Shown one piece after another: positions 1 through 8,131 of a DNA stretch of 22,250 bases. Made by a program: the position numbers and the translations under genes. Origin of the DNA: Candidatus Bathyarchaeota archaeon. Lineage in GTDB: Archaea > Thermoproteota > Bathyarchaeia > TCS64 > B23. The stretch's first letter is position 1. Every line of letters begins with the position of its first letter. The stretch covers positions 1-22,250 of the forward strand of contig JAPDJB010000113.1 in assembly GCA_029259285.1 (NCBI GenBank), read 5' to 3'. The notes under the pieces are model-generated. The model did no database searches and was not told the DNA's origin. It saw nothing but the letters and a program-made list of their open reading frames with translations.

Positions 1-984
1 ATGATCGAGTTCACCCCGCTGGAAGCGTTCGAGGTCGCCTTGGTCTCCGGAGACGACGAGGCCGACTCTAAACTCGTCGCTGAGCTGCCCCTGAAACCTC
101 CTCGCCTCCTCTATTGTTCTAGCGTAGAGTAGGCATCCCCTCCCAAGGGTTCTCAGAATCCATTTAACCTCCCCGATGTCTGGAGCTCCTGCGACGTAGT
201 CCTCGATATTCCTAAGCGTATAGGTTGAGGAGCCTATGTCGAGGCCTAAAACCTCCCTGAAAAGCCTCGCAGCCCTCCCCCTCCTCGCCGTGGCAGTTGA
301 GACCATTAAGACGCCTCTGGGTTTCCCACTCCACTCATCGCCATGCCTCTCCAGGCCTAGAAGCCTCAACACCCGTTCAACGTTCCTTGAAGCCTTCAAG
401 ATGGCGTCGACATCGTCGATGAAGATGAAGTCGAAGTCCAAACCCTCTAGGAGGTGGAAGTTCCTGGAGAGGAATTGACTGGTGGTGATGAGGATCCCAG
501 CTCGACTCAGAGCCTCCTCGAAGCGTTTCCGTTCACCTCTGCCCATCCCCGTGTGATAGTAGGCTGCTGAGACCTCCCCCTCCTCATTTAAGCCTAGCTT
601 GACTCCAAGCCTCTCGCAGAACTCCCTGAGGGTTTGGATGCACTGATCGACGAGGATCGTCGTTAGGATGATGAGGTAGCTGCGCCTCCCCCGTATGGCG
701 TTGAAGAGGGCGTAAGCCAGGCCGAAGGTCGTCTTACCTATACCCGTCGGGGCTACGGCTGTGAAGCTCTCACCCATCAACAGCCTCCTCATCCAGAACC
801 TCTGAAGCTCCTTCGGTTCGCCTACGATGCGTCGAAAGAGGTCTTCAAACTCCCCCTCCTCACCCCTCTTATAGGCTTCGTGTAGAGGCCTATCGGTTAC
901 TTGGCAGCGTCCCTCCTCTATCTCCTCTCCTCTTAGGTCTCCATGACAGTGGGGGCATAGCGCCTCATAGGCGACTGGTATCAT
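1..984 (-). CDS. rgy: Reverse gyrase, N-terminal part (cut by window edge)
   Basis: Reverse gyrase introduces positive supercoils into DNA using ATP; it fuses an SF2 helicase-like module to a type IA topoisomerase and is the hallmark enzyme of hyperthermophiles. Only the first 328 codons lie here (full proteins usually exceed 1,000 residues), so this is most of the first part of the helicase module. Visible are an N-terminal Cys motif (C10, C13, C27), a Walker A loop APTGIGKTT at residues 78-86, the DDVDA Walker B at 190-194 and, further on, STATAR (helicase motif III-like) and LRNIEDY, all characteristic of reverse gyrase rather than general DEAD helicases. The usual second zinc-finger CxxC reads CQVT here, so one ligand seems absent. 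The ATG at 984 follows a purine-rich GGGAGGGGG ribosome site. It is divergent from the small gene at 1070. Identification is firm; the topoisomerase half is outside the window. Confidence 0.95.
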   Translation of the reverse strand, partial: MIPVAYEALCPHCHGDLRGEEIEEGRCQVTDRPLHEAYKRGEEGEFEDLFRRIVGEPKELQRFWMRRLLMGESFTAVAPTGIGKTTFGLAYALFNAIRGRRSYLIILTTILVDQCIQTLREFCERLGVKLGLNEEGEVSAAYYHTGMGRGERKRFEEALSRAGILITTSQFLSRNFHLLEGLDFDFIFIDDVDAILKASRNVERVLRLLGLERHGDEWSGKPRGVLMVSTATARRGRAARLFREVLGLDIGSSTYTLRNIEDYVAGAPDIGEVKWILRTLGRGCLLYARTIEEARRFQGQLSDEFRVGLVVSGDQGDLERFQRGELDH

Positions 985-1069
985 CTATCGCCCCCTCCCA
1001 TCACCCTATTTCAAGGTTTCCTGATGGTTGGCAAAAGGGTGAAATGATCTCTGGGGGAGCTAATATTTG

Positions 1070-1360
1070 ATGGTGATCACCCGCATCGTCGAGGAGGGGC
1101 AACTCAGGGAATTAAGGCTTAGGGGAGGATATATCCTCAACATCTCTGGGTCTAGGGGCTATCTACATAGCGTTAGCTGTCGAACCATCGATTGGATGAA
1201 CCCTAAGAAGAGGGGGGGCATCTACCACGCCTCAACGCTTAGAGAGGCCCTTGAATGGCTGGAGGATGAGGGTCTTAAGGCCTCCCCCTGCCGCCTCTGC
1301 CTACCATCACTGAGTTATAGGCCGAGGCCAGGCAGCCTATTAGAGCATCTCCGCCGATAG
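1070..1360 (+). CDS. Small putative zinc-binding protein, Ada-like Cys motif
   Basis: A 96-residue protein of unknown function. The pattern of H33, C37 and a C-terminal PCRLC (C74, C77), separated by a helical stretch STLREALEWLEDEGL, resembles the layout of Ada-type metal-binding domains, in which a first Cys is followed by a short strand, a 'SLEEAL' helix and PCxxC. This similarity is my pattern reading and not a proven homology. The ATG at 1070 is preferred over TTG at 1067 because GGGGGAG lies about ten bases upstream. It is divergent from reverse gyrase with only 85 bases between the starts, so the two may share a promoter region. The phosphodiesterase gene downstream has its own TATA box, so this is probably a single-gene transcript. 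Confidence 0.65.
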   Translation: MVITRIVEEGQLRELRLRGGYILNISGSRGYLHSVSCRTIDWMNPKKRGGIYHASTLREALEWLEDEGLKASPCRLCLPSLSYRPRPGSLLEHLRR

Positions 1361-1370
1361 CTGAGAAATT

Positions 1371-1378
1371 ATATATAA
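1371..1378 (+). promoter_or_regulatory. TATA box for the phosphodiesterase gene
   Basis: An ATATATAA element sits in a locally AT-rich stretch about 27 bases before the ATG at 1401. The usual archaeal TATA-to-start distance (about 26-27) would put the first transcribed base at or next to the ATG, so the mRNA is probably leaderless. Consistent with this, there is no Shine-Dalgarno sequence before the ATG. Confidence 0.6.
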
Positions 1379-1400
1379 TGTTTTGAATCTTCTTTGAAAC

Positions 1401-2912
1401 ATGAATAATCCCCCTCACCGTGAGGGGCTTGAGGAGAGGGTTCTCGTTTTAGGCCTCGACGGCGCCACCCTCAATCTCCTCCAACCCCTCGCTAAGAGGG
1501 GGATGCTCCCAAATATTGGATGGCTCATCCAGGAGGGATGTCTCTCACCCCTGGAGTCGACGATTCCTCCGGTGACCATACCGGCCTGGGTGAGCATGTT
1601 CACCGGTAAAAATCCAGGTCGACTAGGCCTGTATGACCTCTTGAGGAGAGATGGCTATGGGGTGAGGCCTAACGGCGGATGCTTCAGGGGTAGAAACCCA
1701 ATCTGGAGGATACTCAACGCCCATGGCTATAGGGTTGGAGTCCTAAACCTCCCTGGAACCTATCCGCCGGAGGAGATAGATGGCTTCATGGTCACGGGTA
1801 TGCTGACGCCCTCGAAGAGCAGCCCCTCCAGCTATCCACCGGACTTGGCCTCAACGCTGTATCGACGCATACCTGGATATGAACTCGATGTGCCACAGTG
1901 GGCCTATTCAGATGAGGAGGAATTCTTCGATGACATCTGCCGCTCCACCGAGCTTAGGGGAGAGGCGGCGGAGTATCTCATCAACTCCATTCCCTGTCAC
2001 CTTTACATAATCGTCTTCACCGAGCCCGATAGGGTTCAGCACGTCCTCTGGCATAGGAGGGATCAGCTTGAGGAGTATTGGATGCTCCTCGACGAGGTTG
2101 TAGGCCGCCTCATGGAACTCTTCTTGGATGAAACGATCTTCATCGTCTCCGATCACGGCTTTGGACCGATAAGGAAGACCTTCTACGTCAACGAGTGGCT
2201 GATGAGGCGTGGCCTATTGAGGATGGAGAGCCGATGGAGTCGTCGTCTATTGAGCGGATTGGGGAGGATGATGGAGGGGCTATATCGGAGACTTGGGGAG
2301 ACGAAGCTGCTGCATCCATTGGCGTCGATGCTTAAGGAGGCTTTAGGCGTCGATAGGCTCTGGAGATACCTATTCGCCTATCTATCGAAGGAGAGGATAG
2401 GCGGCATCGATTGGAGGGGGACGAGGGCCTTCAGCTGCGTCCACACACCCCACTTCGGCCAGATATACATTAACCTCAAGGGGAGAATGGAGGAGGGCTG
2501 CGTCGACGAGGAGGAGAGGATGAAAATCATAGACAAGATCATAATGGAGCTCCAAGGCCTCGTCGACGAGGATGGAAAACCCCTGAAGGTTGAGGCCTAC
2601 CGAGCCTGGGAGCTCTACGACGGCCCCTACGTGGAGGAGGCTCCGGACATAGTCTTCCTCATAGAGGAGGGGAGCTATGAAGTCGACGCCAAGGTGGGCG
2701 TCGGGAGGATCTTCGCATCAGGGGCCCCCTGGACGAAGTGGACGGGAACCCATACGAAGACGGGGCTCCTCATCGCCAGAGGCCCCAGCATAAAACGTGG
2801 ACACAGCCTCCCAGGGGCCAGGATCATCGATGTGACCCCCACCCTCCTCCACCTCTTCAAAGTTCCCATCCCCAGGGACATCGATGGGAGGGTTCTCACC
2901 GAACTCTTCTAG
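1401..2912 (+). CDS. Type I phosphodiesterase/nucleotide pyrophosphatase family protein (alkaline phosphatase superfamily)
   Basis: A 503-residue putative metal-dependent phosphohydrolase of the PF01663 type, which typically cleaves phosphodiester or pyrophosphate bonds using two divalent metals. The fold's metal and nucleophile residues can be placed: D20 in GLDGAT, nucleophile T59 in PPVTIPAW, D210 and H214 in EPDRVQHVLW, D251-H252 in VSDHGFG and H451 in GTHTKTG. The C-terminal DVTPTLLHLF and DGRVL motifs are also typical of this archaeal subfamily ('predicted AP superfamily hydrolase'). No signal peptide or membrane segment is evident, so it is probably cytoplasmic. The true substrate is not predictable. 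The start at 1401 is supported by the TATA box spacing. Apparently monocistronic. Confidence 0.85.
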   Translation: MNNPPHREGLEERVLVLGLDGATLNLLQPLAKRGMLPNIGWLIQEGCLSPLESTIPPVTIPAWVSMFTGKNPGRLGLYDLLRRDGYGVRPNGGCFRGRNPIWRILNAHGYRVGVLNLPGTYPPEEIDGFMVTGMLTPSKSSPSSYPPDLASTLYRRIPGYELDVPQWAYSDEEEFFDDICRSTELRGEAAEYLINSIPCHLYIIVFTEPDRVQHVLWHRRDQLEEYWMLLDEVVGRLMELFLDETIFIVSDHGFGPIRKTFYVNEWLMRRGLLRMESRWSRRLLSGLGRMMEGLYRRLGETKLLHPLASMLKEALGVDRLWRYLFAYLSKERIGGIDWRGTRAFSCVHTPHFGQIYINLKGRMEEGCVDEEERMKIIDKIIMELQGLVDEDGKPLKVEAYRAWELYDGPYVEEAPDIVFLIEEGSYEVDAKVGVGRIFASGAPWTKWTGTHTKTGLLIARGPSIKRGHSLPGARIIDVTPTLLHLFKVPIPRDIDGRVLTELF

Positions 2913-3073
2913 TGATTCCACCACGTCTACGGGGATTCTATTAGGGGATGTCCCATCGATTTCAGCCTTATAACGCTCAATGTCAACTTCATAACTTCAC
3001 ATAGGGTGTTTCAGTAAGTATTTTTCTCATAGATTTAAGATATAGAGGAGGCATCTATCATTCAGGATGTGAG

Positions 3074-3391
3074 ATGAGACGGGGCATCTTAGAGGCCTCA
3101 GCCTGCCTGCTGCTGATCCTCGGGGTTCTAGGGGATCACGCATCTACGATGATGGCTCTCTCAAAGCCTAACACCTATGAGGCGAATCCGGTGGCAGCCC
3201 ACCTCATGGAGCTTGATCTATGGCTTCCCATCGACATACTCCTCCTGGCGGCGGGGTTGGCGATACCCTACTTGATGGCGAGGATCGATGGGAGGCTTAG
3301 AATCCTCTTCGTCTACCCCCTCGTACAGGGTCTGTTAAGGCTCTCAATGGCCCTATGGAACATACACATCCTCCTATCTCTAAGACTCTAA
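3074..3391 (+). CDS. Small multi-spanning membrane protein (DUF5658-like)
   Basis: A 105-residue hydrophobic protein with about three predicted membrane segments (roughly residues 5-25, 52-69 and 76-103). The motif GDHASTMMAL followed by YEANPVA, at the end of the first helix and start of the next loop, is the signature I associate with small DUF5658-type membrane proteins (Asp near a 'T..AL' stretch, then 'E.NP'). The biochemical function is unknown. The gene is preceded by a weak GGATGTGAG ribosome site and a TTTAAGATAT promoter-like sequence around 3034. It ends 18 bases from the convergent MoaD-like gene. The gap before it (2913-3073) holds nothing else I can support. Confidence 0.6.
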   Translation: MRRGILEASACLLLILGVLGDHASTMMALSKPNTYEANPVAAHLMELDLWLPIDILLLAAGLAIPYLMARIDGRLRILFVYPLVQGLLRLSMALWNIHILLSLRL

Positions 3392-3409
3392 GGTTACAGC
3401 CGCCATAAT

Positions 3410-3613
3410 TCAGCCTCCTGAAACTATTGGGAAGACGACAACCCTGTCACCCCTCCTCAGCCGAGCGGTGAGCCATAGGCGTCTACCATTGACTAGGACG
3501 CCTATGAGGCCCCGCTCATAGGCGTAGAGATACTCCTCCCCAAGGCTGAGGAGGAGATCCCTCAGGGTGGTCGCCCTCTCCACGCGGCGGATGGTGAGGC
3601 TTGGATACCTCAT
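3410..3613 (-). CDS. MoaD/ThiS-type ubiquitin-like sulfur carrier
   Basis: A small beta-grasp protein (67 residues from the ATG at 3613, or 70 from a GTG at 3622) ending exactly in Gly-Gly after VVVFPIVSGG. Proteins of this type are adenylated and thiocarboxylated at the terminal glycine by an E1-like MoeB/ThiF enzyme and donate sulfur, for example to make the dithiolene of the molybdenum/tungsten pterin (MoaD), thiamine thiazole (ThiS) or tRNA thiolation (archaeal SAMP proteins). The region LRDLLLSLGEEY, then LVNGRRL, then LRRGDRVVVFP follows the MoaD/ThiS order. Its position next to two tungsten-pterin AOR enzymes favours a cofactor role, but this is inference. The promoter overlaps that of the divergent nuclease gene. 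Confidence 0.75.
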   Translation of the reverse strand: MRYPSLTIRRVERATTLRDLLLSLGEEYLYAYERGLIGVLVNGRRLWLTARLRRGDRVVVFPIVSGG

Positions 3614-3624
3614 CGCCTCCACCC

Positions 3625-3649
3625 TTTAAACCGTTCAGAAACATATATG
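3625..3649. promoter_or_regulatory. Overlapping divergent promoters, MoaD-like gene and nuclease gene
   Basis: TTTAAA at 3625-3630 is centred about 27 bases before the ATG at 3655 on the + strand, predicting a leaderless nuclease transcript. CATATATG at 3642-3649 reads as a TATA element on the - strand, about 26 bases from a start near 3619, just before the ATG at 3613. The two predicted TATA boxes are interleaved, so binding of TBP for one direction would compete with the other. There is no other room for promoters between the two genes. Confidence 0.45.
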
Positions 3650-3654
3650 GATGT

Positions 3655-4389
3655 ATGAGCCTTCTAAGGCGGAGGCTCCTCCTGGCCTTATTAGAGGGAA
3701 CCCGTGAAGGCTGCGCCCCCCTCGATGGCTTAATCGACGGGTTGAGGATACCCAACGAAGCCTTAGAAGCCCTCATCGATGAACTCGCCTCCAAGGGCCT
3801 GGTGAAGCTCTCCAACGGCCTAGTTGAGGCCTCTATGGCTCAGAGGCTGAGACTTGCGGTGGCGGCGGTGGAGCTTGGAGCCGACATAGAGGAGGTCTCC
3901 AGGGCGCTTGGCTGGAGGGAGTTCGAGGAGATGGCCGCCTACATCCTGGAGGAGAATGGCTTCGAGGTTCATAGACATCTCCGGTTTAGGGCGGATGGTA
4001 GAGGATGGGAGATCGACTTGGCGGCTCTGAGGAAGCCCTACATACTCTGCGCCGAGTGTAAGCGTTGGAGGAGGGGGCTGAGAGGATCAGCGTTGGAGGA
4101 GATGGCTGAGGGGCAGCGTAGAAGAGTTGAGGCGTTAAGCGGGAAAGCCGCCGAGCTTCTCCCCATCGATGGATGGGGAGTGGCCACCCTCATACCCCTA
4201 ATCCTATCACTGACCACTCCGCTTAGAAGGATGATGTACGGCGTCCCAGTGATCCCGATCCTAGAGCTTCCAAGCTTCCTAGAGGCCTTTGAGGGCTATC
4301 TAGATGAGATATGGCATCTAACCCTAAAGGCTCCACCCAGGAGCAGTAGACCCCATCAGATGACTCTCAGGGAGAGAAAGAGGGGTTAG
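3655..4389 (+). CDS. Predicted PD-(D/E)XK (Mrr-like) restriction endonuclease with N-terminal helix-turn-helix
   Basis: A 244-residue protein. Residues about 1-90 are helical and look like a winged-helix/DNA-binding region (RRRLLLALLEG, then EALIDELASKGLVKLSN). Residues about 95-200 hold a restriction-endonuclease-like core: FEEMAAYILEENGFEVHRH, then D121 in WEIDLAA and E134/K136 in CAECKRW, giving the D-(12)-E-x-K pattern of Mrr, HJC and related nucleases. It could act on modified or foreign DNA (type IV-like) or on repair intermediates; no methyltransferase partner is nearby, so classical type II restriction is unlikely. The ATG at 3655 is chosen over upstream TTG because of the TATA spacing. 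The 3' end overlaps the AOR gene on the other strand by four bases. Confidence 0.75.
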   Translation: MSLLRRRLLLALLEGTREGCAPLDGLIDGLRIPNEALEALIDELASKGLVKLSNGLVEASMAQRLRLAVAAVELGADIEEVSRALGWREFEEMAAYILEENGFEVHRHLRFRADGRGWEIDLAALRKPYILCAECKRWRRGLRGSALEEMAEGQRRRVEALSGKAAELLPIDGWGVATLIPLILSLTTPLRRMMYGVPVIPILELPSFLEAFEGYLDEIWHLTLKAPPRSSRPHQMTLRERKRG

Positions 4390-6221
4390 TGGAGCTTCAC
4401 AAATCTCTCCAGCTGTCTCGCCTCCCTCTCCAAGCCGAGTCTTCTGAAGGCCTCCCTGGTTGGTATACCTCGCTCATCCCAGCCTCGCTTGTCATAGTAG
4501 GCCTGAAGCAGCTTGTCGTAGCCCTCCAGCTCTAGGTGGGCGCCCTTCAACGGCCCCTTCGTCAACGGCTCCTCGAACCACCTCCTCGGGGGATAGTCCA
4601 TCCTCCGACTCCACTCTCCGCCATACTCCCTCACCCAGAAGGCTCTGATGAGGGCGTAAACCCTGTCGCCTAGGGTGAAAAGCTCTTCGAGGCTCATGGA
4701 GACTCCCGTCGCCGCCTCTAGGAACCTTGGATACCAATCGAGTTCGAAGCCAAGCTCTATCCAGGGGAATCTACAGGTGGTGAGGCATTCGAACATCCCG
4801 CCTCTAATCCTCTGGAACTCGATGACCTTATCCGCCTTCTCAGGGATATACTCAGCCCTCCTACCAGTTGAAATCTCCCAGGAGATGACCCAGGCATCCT
4901 TATGATGCGCCCCTATCGGGGAGGTGCCGAAGCTCAACGCCATGCCTGGGCAGAGATGGCAGTCATAGGCGCTGCACTCAAGCCCCTTGACGTGGATGGC
5001 GAAGTCGGAGGCCCCACCTCCAAGGCGTTCAGCCGCCTCCCTGACGCCGAGGCTTAGAAGCTCACCGGCCTCACCCCTCCTATAGGCGACGTCCTCCAGC
5101 AGCCTCGTGGCGCCCTCGTAGTCGCCCCAGGTGACGTCGATGTCTAATAGGCCCCTCTCAGCCGCCTCCATGGCGAAGGCTAGGGTGTTCCCAGCGCTGA
5201 TTGTGTCGAGGCCCAGCTCGTCGCAGACCCTATTTAGGACGGCTACCTTCTTGAGATCTCCGAGACCAATGTTGCTGCCTAGCATGGCGACGTTCTCATA
5301 GTCCAGCTCACTCTCAAGGCCTTCATGGTCATAGATGATGTTTCCACAGATCATATTGCAGTTGGGGCATCCACGCTGCTTGATGACCATCCTCTCCATC
5401 GTTGAGCCGCTTATGGCGTCGGCCTCGTCGAAGACGCCCTCCCTGAAGTTATAGGTTGGCAGCGTGCTGTTCTCCTGGCACCACTCTATGGTGGCCATCG
5501 TCCCCTGACGCCGCCAGAATTCATAGTTAGGCTTCTCGGTGATCTCCCTGTAGGCCTCACGGCCCAGCTCCCTCAGCTTTTGGGGATCGGCGGCCTCCGG
5601 CTCTTCATCGCCTTTAAAGACGACGGCCTTCAGATTCTTGGATCCCATGACTGCCCCCATGCCAGGCCTTCCACCTGCCCTCCCCCTCTGGGAGACGACG
5701 GTGGCGAATCTCACCTGACTCTCCCCCGCTGGCCCTATAAGGAGGACTCCGGCATCTCTCCCATGCTCCTCCAGCAGCCTATCCTCAGCCTTGAAGGCGT
5801 CTAGACCCCAGAGGTCTCCGGCATCCCTAACCTCAGCTCTATCGCCCTCAACCACTAGATAGGAGGGCTTCTCAGCCCTCCCCTTGATGACTACGGCGTC
5901 TAGACGGCATCTCCTAAGCTGGACGGCGGCCCTGGTTCCAACGTTTCCATCCCCGTATCCGCCGGTTAGGGGGCTCTTGGAGGCGATGACGAGCTTACCG
6001 CTGCTCGGTATGGCATATCCAGTGAGGGGGCCGGCTGCTATGATGAGGAGATTCTCAGGGCCGAGGGGATCCGCCCCTGGGGGGAGTTCATCCCAGAGTA
6101 GCTTCACCGCGAAGCCTCTGCCCCCCACGAATCTCATCGCCAGGTCGGCGGGATACTCCTCGACGATGCATTTCTCCTTCGAGAGGTCGACTCTCAGAAA
6201 CCTACCGCTCCAGCCCTTCAA
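4386..6221 (-). CDS. Aldehyde:ferredoxin oxidoreductase family protein (canonical cluster ligands)
   Basis: A 611-residue tungsten-pterin oxidoreductase; family members oxidise aldehydes to acids and pass electrons to ferredoxin. The N-terminal domain shows YIGGRG-like FVGGRGFAVKLLWD, the GPLTGY pterin-contact region and GSKNLKAVVFKG. The [4Fe-4S] ligands are C285, C288, C292 (CPNCNMIC) and probably C483 (in TTCRFPW), nearly the same spacing as in Pyrococcus furiosus AOR. SAYDCHLCPGMALSFGTSPIGAHH corresponds to the second pterin region. The length matches the family. It starts with TTG at 6221, with GGTGA five bases upstream. It lies 62 bases downstream of the paralogous AOR and probably in the same operon. 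Substrate specificity (AOR, FOR, GOR, WOR types) cannot be called from sequence. Confidence 0.9.
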   Translation of the reverse strand: MKGWSGRFLRVDLSKEKCIVEEYPADLAMRFVGGRGFAVKLLWDELPPGADPLGPENLLIIAAGPLTGYAIPSSGKLVIASKSPLTGGYGDGNVGTRAAVQLRRCRLDAVVIKGRAEKPSYLVVEGDRAEVRDAGDLWGLDAFKAEDRLLEEHGRDAGVLLIGPAGESQVRFATVVSQRGRAGGRPGMGAVMGSKNLKAVVFKGDEEPEAADPQKLRELGREAYREITEKPNYEFWRRQGTMATIEWCQENSTLPTYNFREGVFDEADAISGSTMERMVIKQRGCPNCNMICGNIIYDHEGLESELDYENVAMLGSNIGLGDLKKVAVLNRVCDELGLDTISAGNTLAFAMEAAERGLLDIDVTWGDYEGATRLLEDVAYRRGEAGELLSLGVREAAERLGGGASDFAIHVKGLECSAYDCHLCPGMALSFGTSPIGAHHKDAWVISWEISTGRRAEYIPEKADKVIEFQRIRGGMFECLTTCRFPWIELGFELDWYPRFLEAATGVSMSLEELFTLGDRVYALIRAFWVREYGGEWSRRMDYPPRRWFEEPLTKGPLKGAHLELEGYDKLLQAYYDKRGWDERGIPTREAFRRLGLEREARQLERFVKLH

Positions 6222-6283
6222 CCTCTCACCATCTAAGCAGTGAGGATTTGGGGAAAAAGGCTTTCCGCTTATGAAAAAGAAGT

Positions 6284-8131
6284 TTATCTCCTCATATCCT
6301 GGAGATAGGGGTTGAGGTAGCTTAAACCAAGCCTCTGAAGGGTCTCCCTCGTCGGTATTCCTCGCTCATCCCAGCCCATCGCCTTGAAGTACTCCCTCTT
6401 CATCCGCTCAACCATCTCCCGATCGGCTTTCATACCCTTATAGGGGCCGCTGGGCAGCGGCTCATAGAACCTGGGTGGATTGTCGAAATCCCTATCGGGA
6501 TCCCAGTAGACATCCGGCCCTCCCAGCAGGATGAAAGCCTGCTGCAGCGTCATTATACGCCTCCCATGCTCGGTGCACCATCTATGCTTGGAGATGTCCC
6601 AGCCGGTGACGGCTCTGGCGAACTCCCAGATGAGGGGGTCATGATAGCAGAAGGAGCAGACGACGGCTGAGTCCCCGAAGACGCTCCAGGTCATATCCTC
6701 ATAGGCATCCCTCGTCGTAGAGGTGTGGTCTCCACCCTGAGGTGAGGCCGCATACCCTATAGGCGTCGGATAATCCCTGCCGCTCCTGATGCCGTGGGCG
6801 CCGACCTCGATGCCCTTAACGTGAACCGCATATCTGAGGGCGTCTACGCCTTTCATCTCGCCGATCTTCAGTGCCGCCCTGTAGGTTCCCTCAGCCAGTA
6901 TGTCGCCTATGCCCTTACGCTCGAGGATGAGGTGGAGGAGCTTTGCGAAGGCGTCGGCGTCCCCCCACTCAAGTTTGAAGCCTAAATCCTCCTCGGTGAG
7001 GATGCCTCGCTGATATAGCTCAGCGGTGAAGCCGAGGAGGTTTCCGGTCTGGATTCCGCAGAAGCCGAGCTCATCGACGAGGGAGGAGAGATAGGCGTTC
7101 GCCTCTGGATCGAAGATTCCGAGATTCGTCCCCAGATAGGCTTGGAGCTCATAGTCTGGATTGTCCGTTATAGCCCCCTTATAGGGTCCGGTTCTGATGG
7201 TGGCGGGCTTCAGGCAGGAGGTGGGGCATCCGAAGTCTGCCCAGTAGCGCTTAACCCAGAGCCTCCGCTCGAATCTGTCCACGCCGTATTCACGTCTGTC
7301 ATGCCACTCCTCCTGCCAGTTCCTCACGGGCTCCGAGCTGAGGGAATAGCCCACCTCATAGCCGAGGTATCCAGTCCCCCATCTCCTAAGCATGTCGCTG
7401 GCGAAGCATAGCTGGCATACCCTATCGATGAGCTCATAAACCCTCTCAGGATGAGCCGGCTCCGGAAGGGGGCCGGTCCCCTTGACGGCTATGGCTTTGA
7501 GATTCTTCGACCCCATAACGGCGCCGTAGCCTCCGTAGCCGCCTGCATGGCTGTATTTCCCGACGACTGCGGCCACCCTTATAAGCCTCTCACCCGCAGG
7601 CCCTATATGGATGACAGCCGGCTCCCGCCACTCCCTCCTCCTTGGATGTCTATGCTCAAGCTCCTCCCTAACCTCCCTATTCATCCTCTTCAGAAGCTCT
7701 ATGGAGCCGAGGCCCCATAGGTGGCTGGCATCCCTGATCTCACAGCCCTCATCCGTGATCAATAGATAGACCGGCCTCTCAGCTCGGCCCGTGATGATGA
7801 GGCCGTCGTATCCGGCGCATCTCAACTCTACGCCGAATTCGCCTCCCATCGTTGAGCCCGTGATCCCATTGCTCTGTGGAGACTTACCTGAGATGCAGAC
7901 CCTCCCCCCAGGGAAGTATCCCGTCAGGGGGCCTGTGAAGACCGTCAGTATATTCTCCTCCCCCAGGGGGTCGACCTCCTCCCAACGGTCTCCAAGTCGA
8001 TCCCATAGAACCTTGGCCGCCAGCCCCCTCCCGCCGATGTAGTCCCTCAGAACCTCCTCCGGGAACTTAACTTCCCTAACATCGCCGGAGGAGAGGTCGA
8101 CCTCCAGGAATTTACCTGCGTAACCCCTCAA
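6284..8131 (-). CDS. Aldehyde:ferredoxin oxidoreductase family protein with Asp replacing a cluster Cys
   Basis: A 615-residue AOR paralog. Landmarks are YIGGRGLAAKVLWD, FTGPLTGYFPGGRVCISGKSP, GSKNLKAIAVKG and GWDERGIPTRE at the C-terminus. At the usual CxxCxxxC cluster site the sequence is D299-F-G-C302-P-T-S-C306, so Asp stands where the first ligand Cys is expected; C492 or C495 (VVCSFCYHD) supplies the last ligand. The start is TTG at 8131, touching the stop codon of the polyferredoxin gene, with a perfect GGAGGTGAT ribosome site four bases before the stop-start junction, so the two are translationally coupled. Pairing with a dedicated four-cluster electron-transfer subunit resembles WOR5/YdhV- or BamB-like arrangements rather than stand-alone AOR. 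Substrate unknown. Confidence 0.88.
   Translation of the reverse strand: MRGYAGKFLEVDLSSGDVREVKFPEEVLRDYIGGRGLAAKVLWDRLGDRWEEVDPLGEENILTVFTGPLTGYFPGGRVCISGKSPQSNGITGSTMGGEFGVELRCAGYDGLIITGRAERPVYLLITDEGCEIRDASHLWGLGSIELLKRMNREVREELEHRHPRRREWREPAVIHIGPAGERLIRVAAVVGKYSHAGGYGGYGAVMGSKNLKAIAVKGTGPLPEPAHPERVYELIDRVCQLCFASDMLRRWGTGYLGYEVGYSLSSEPVRNWQEEWHDRREYGVDRFERRLWVKRYWADFGCPTSCLKPATIRTGPYKGAITDNPDYELQAYLGTNLGIFDPEANAYLSSLVDELGFCGIQTGNLLGFTAELYQRGILTEEDLGFKLEWGDADAFAKLLHLILERKGIGDILAEGTYRAALKIGEMKGVDALRYAVHVKGIEVGAHGIRSGRDYPTPIGYAASPQGGDHTSTTRDAYEDMTWSVFGDSAVVCSFCYHDPLIWEFARAVTGWDISKHRWCTEHGRRIMTLQQAFILLGGPDVYWDPDRDFDNPPRFYEPLPSGPYKGMKADREMVERMKREYFKAMGWDERGIPTRETLQRLGLSYLNPYLQDMRR

Noticed and set aside
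236..478. An 80-codon plus-strand open frame near the window start.
   Set aside because: Antisense to the conserved reverse gyrase helicase region.
4386..8131. Similar C-terminal DNA in the two AOR genes as a mobile or recombination repeat.
   Set aside because: The similarity (GWDERGIPTRE region) is a conserved family motif and explained by paralogy.
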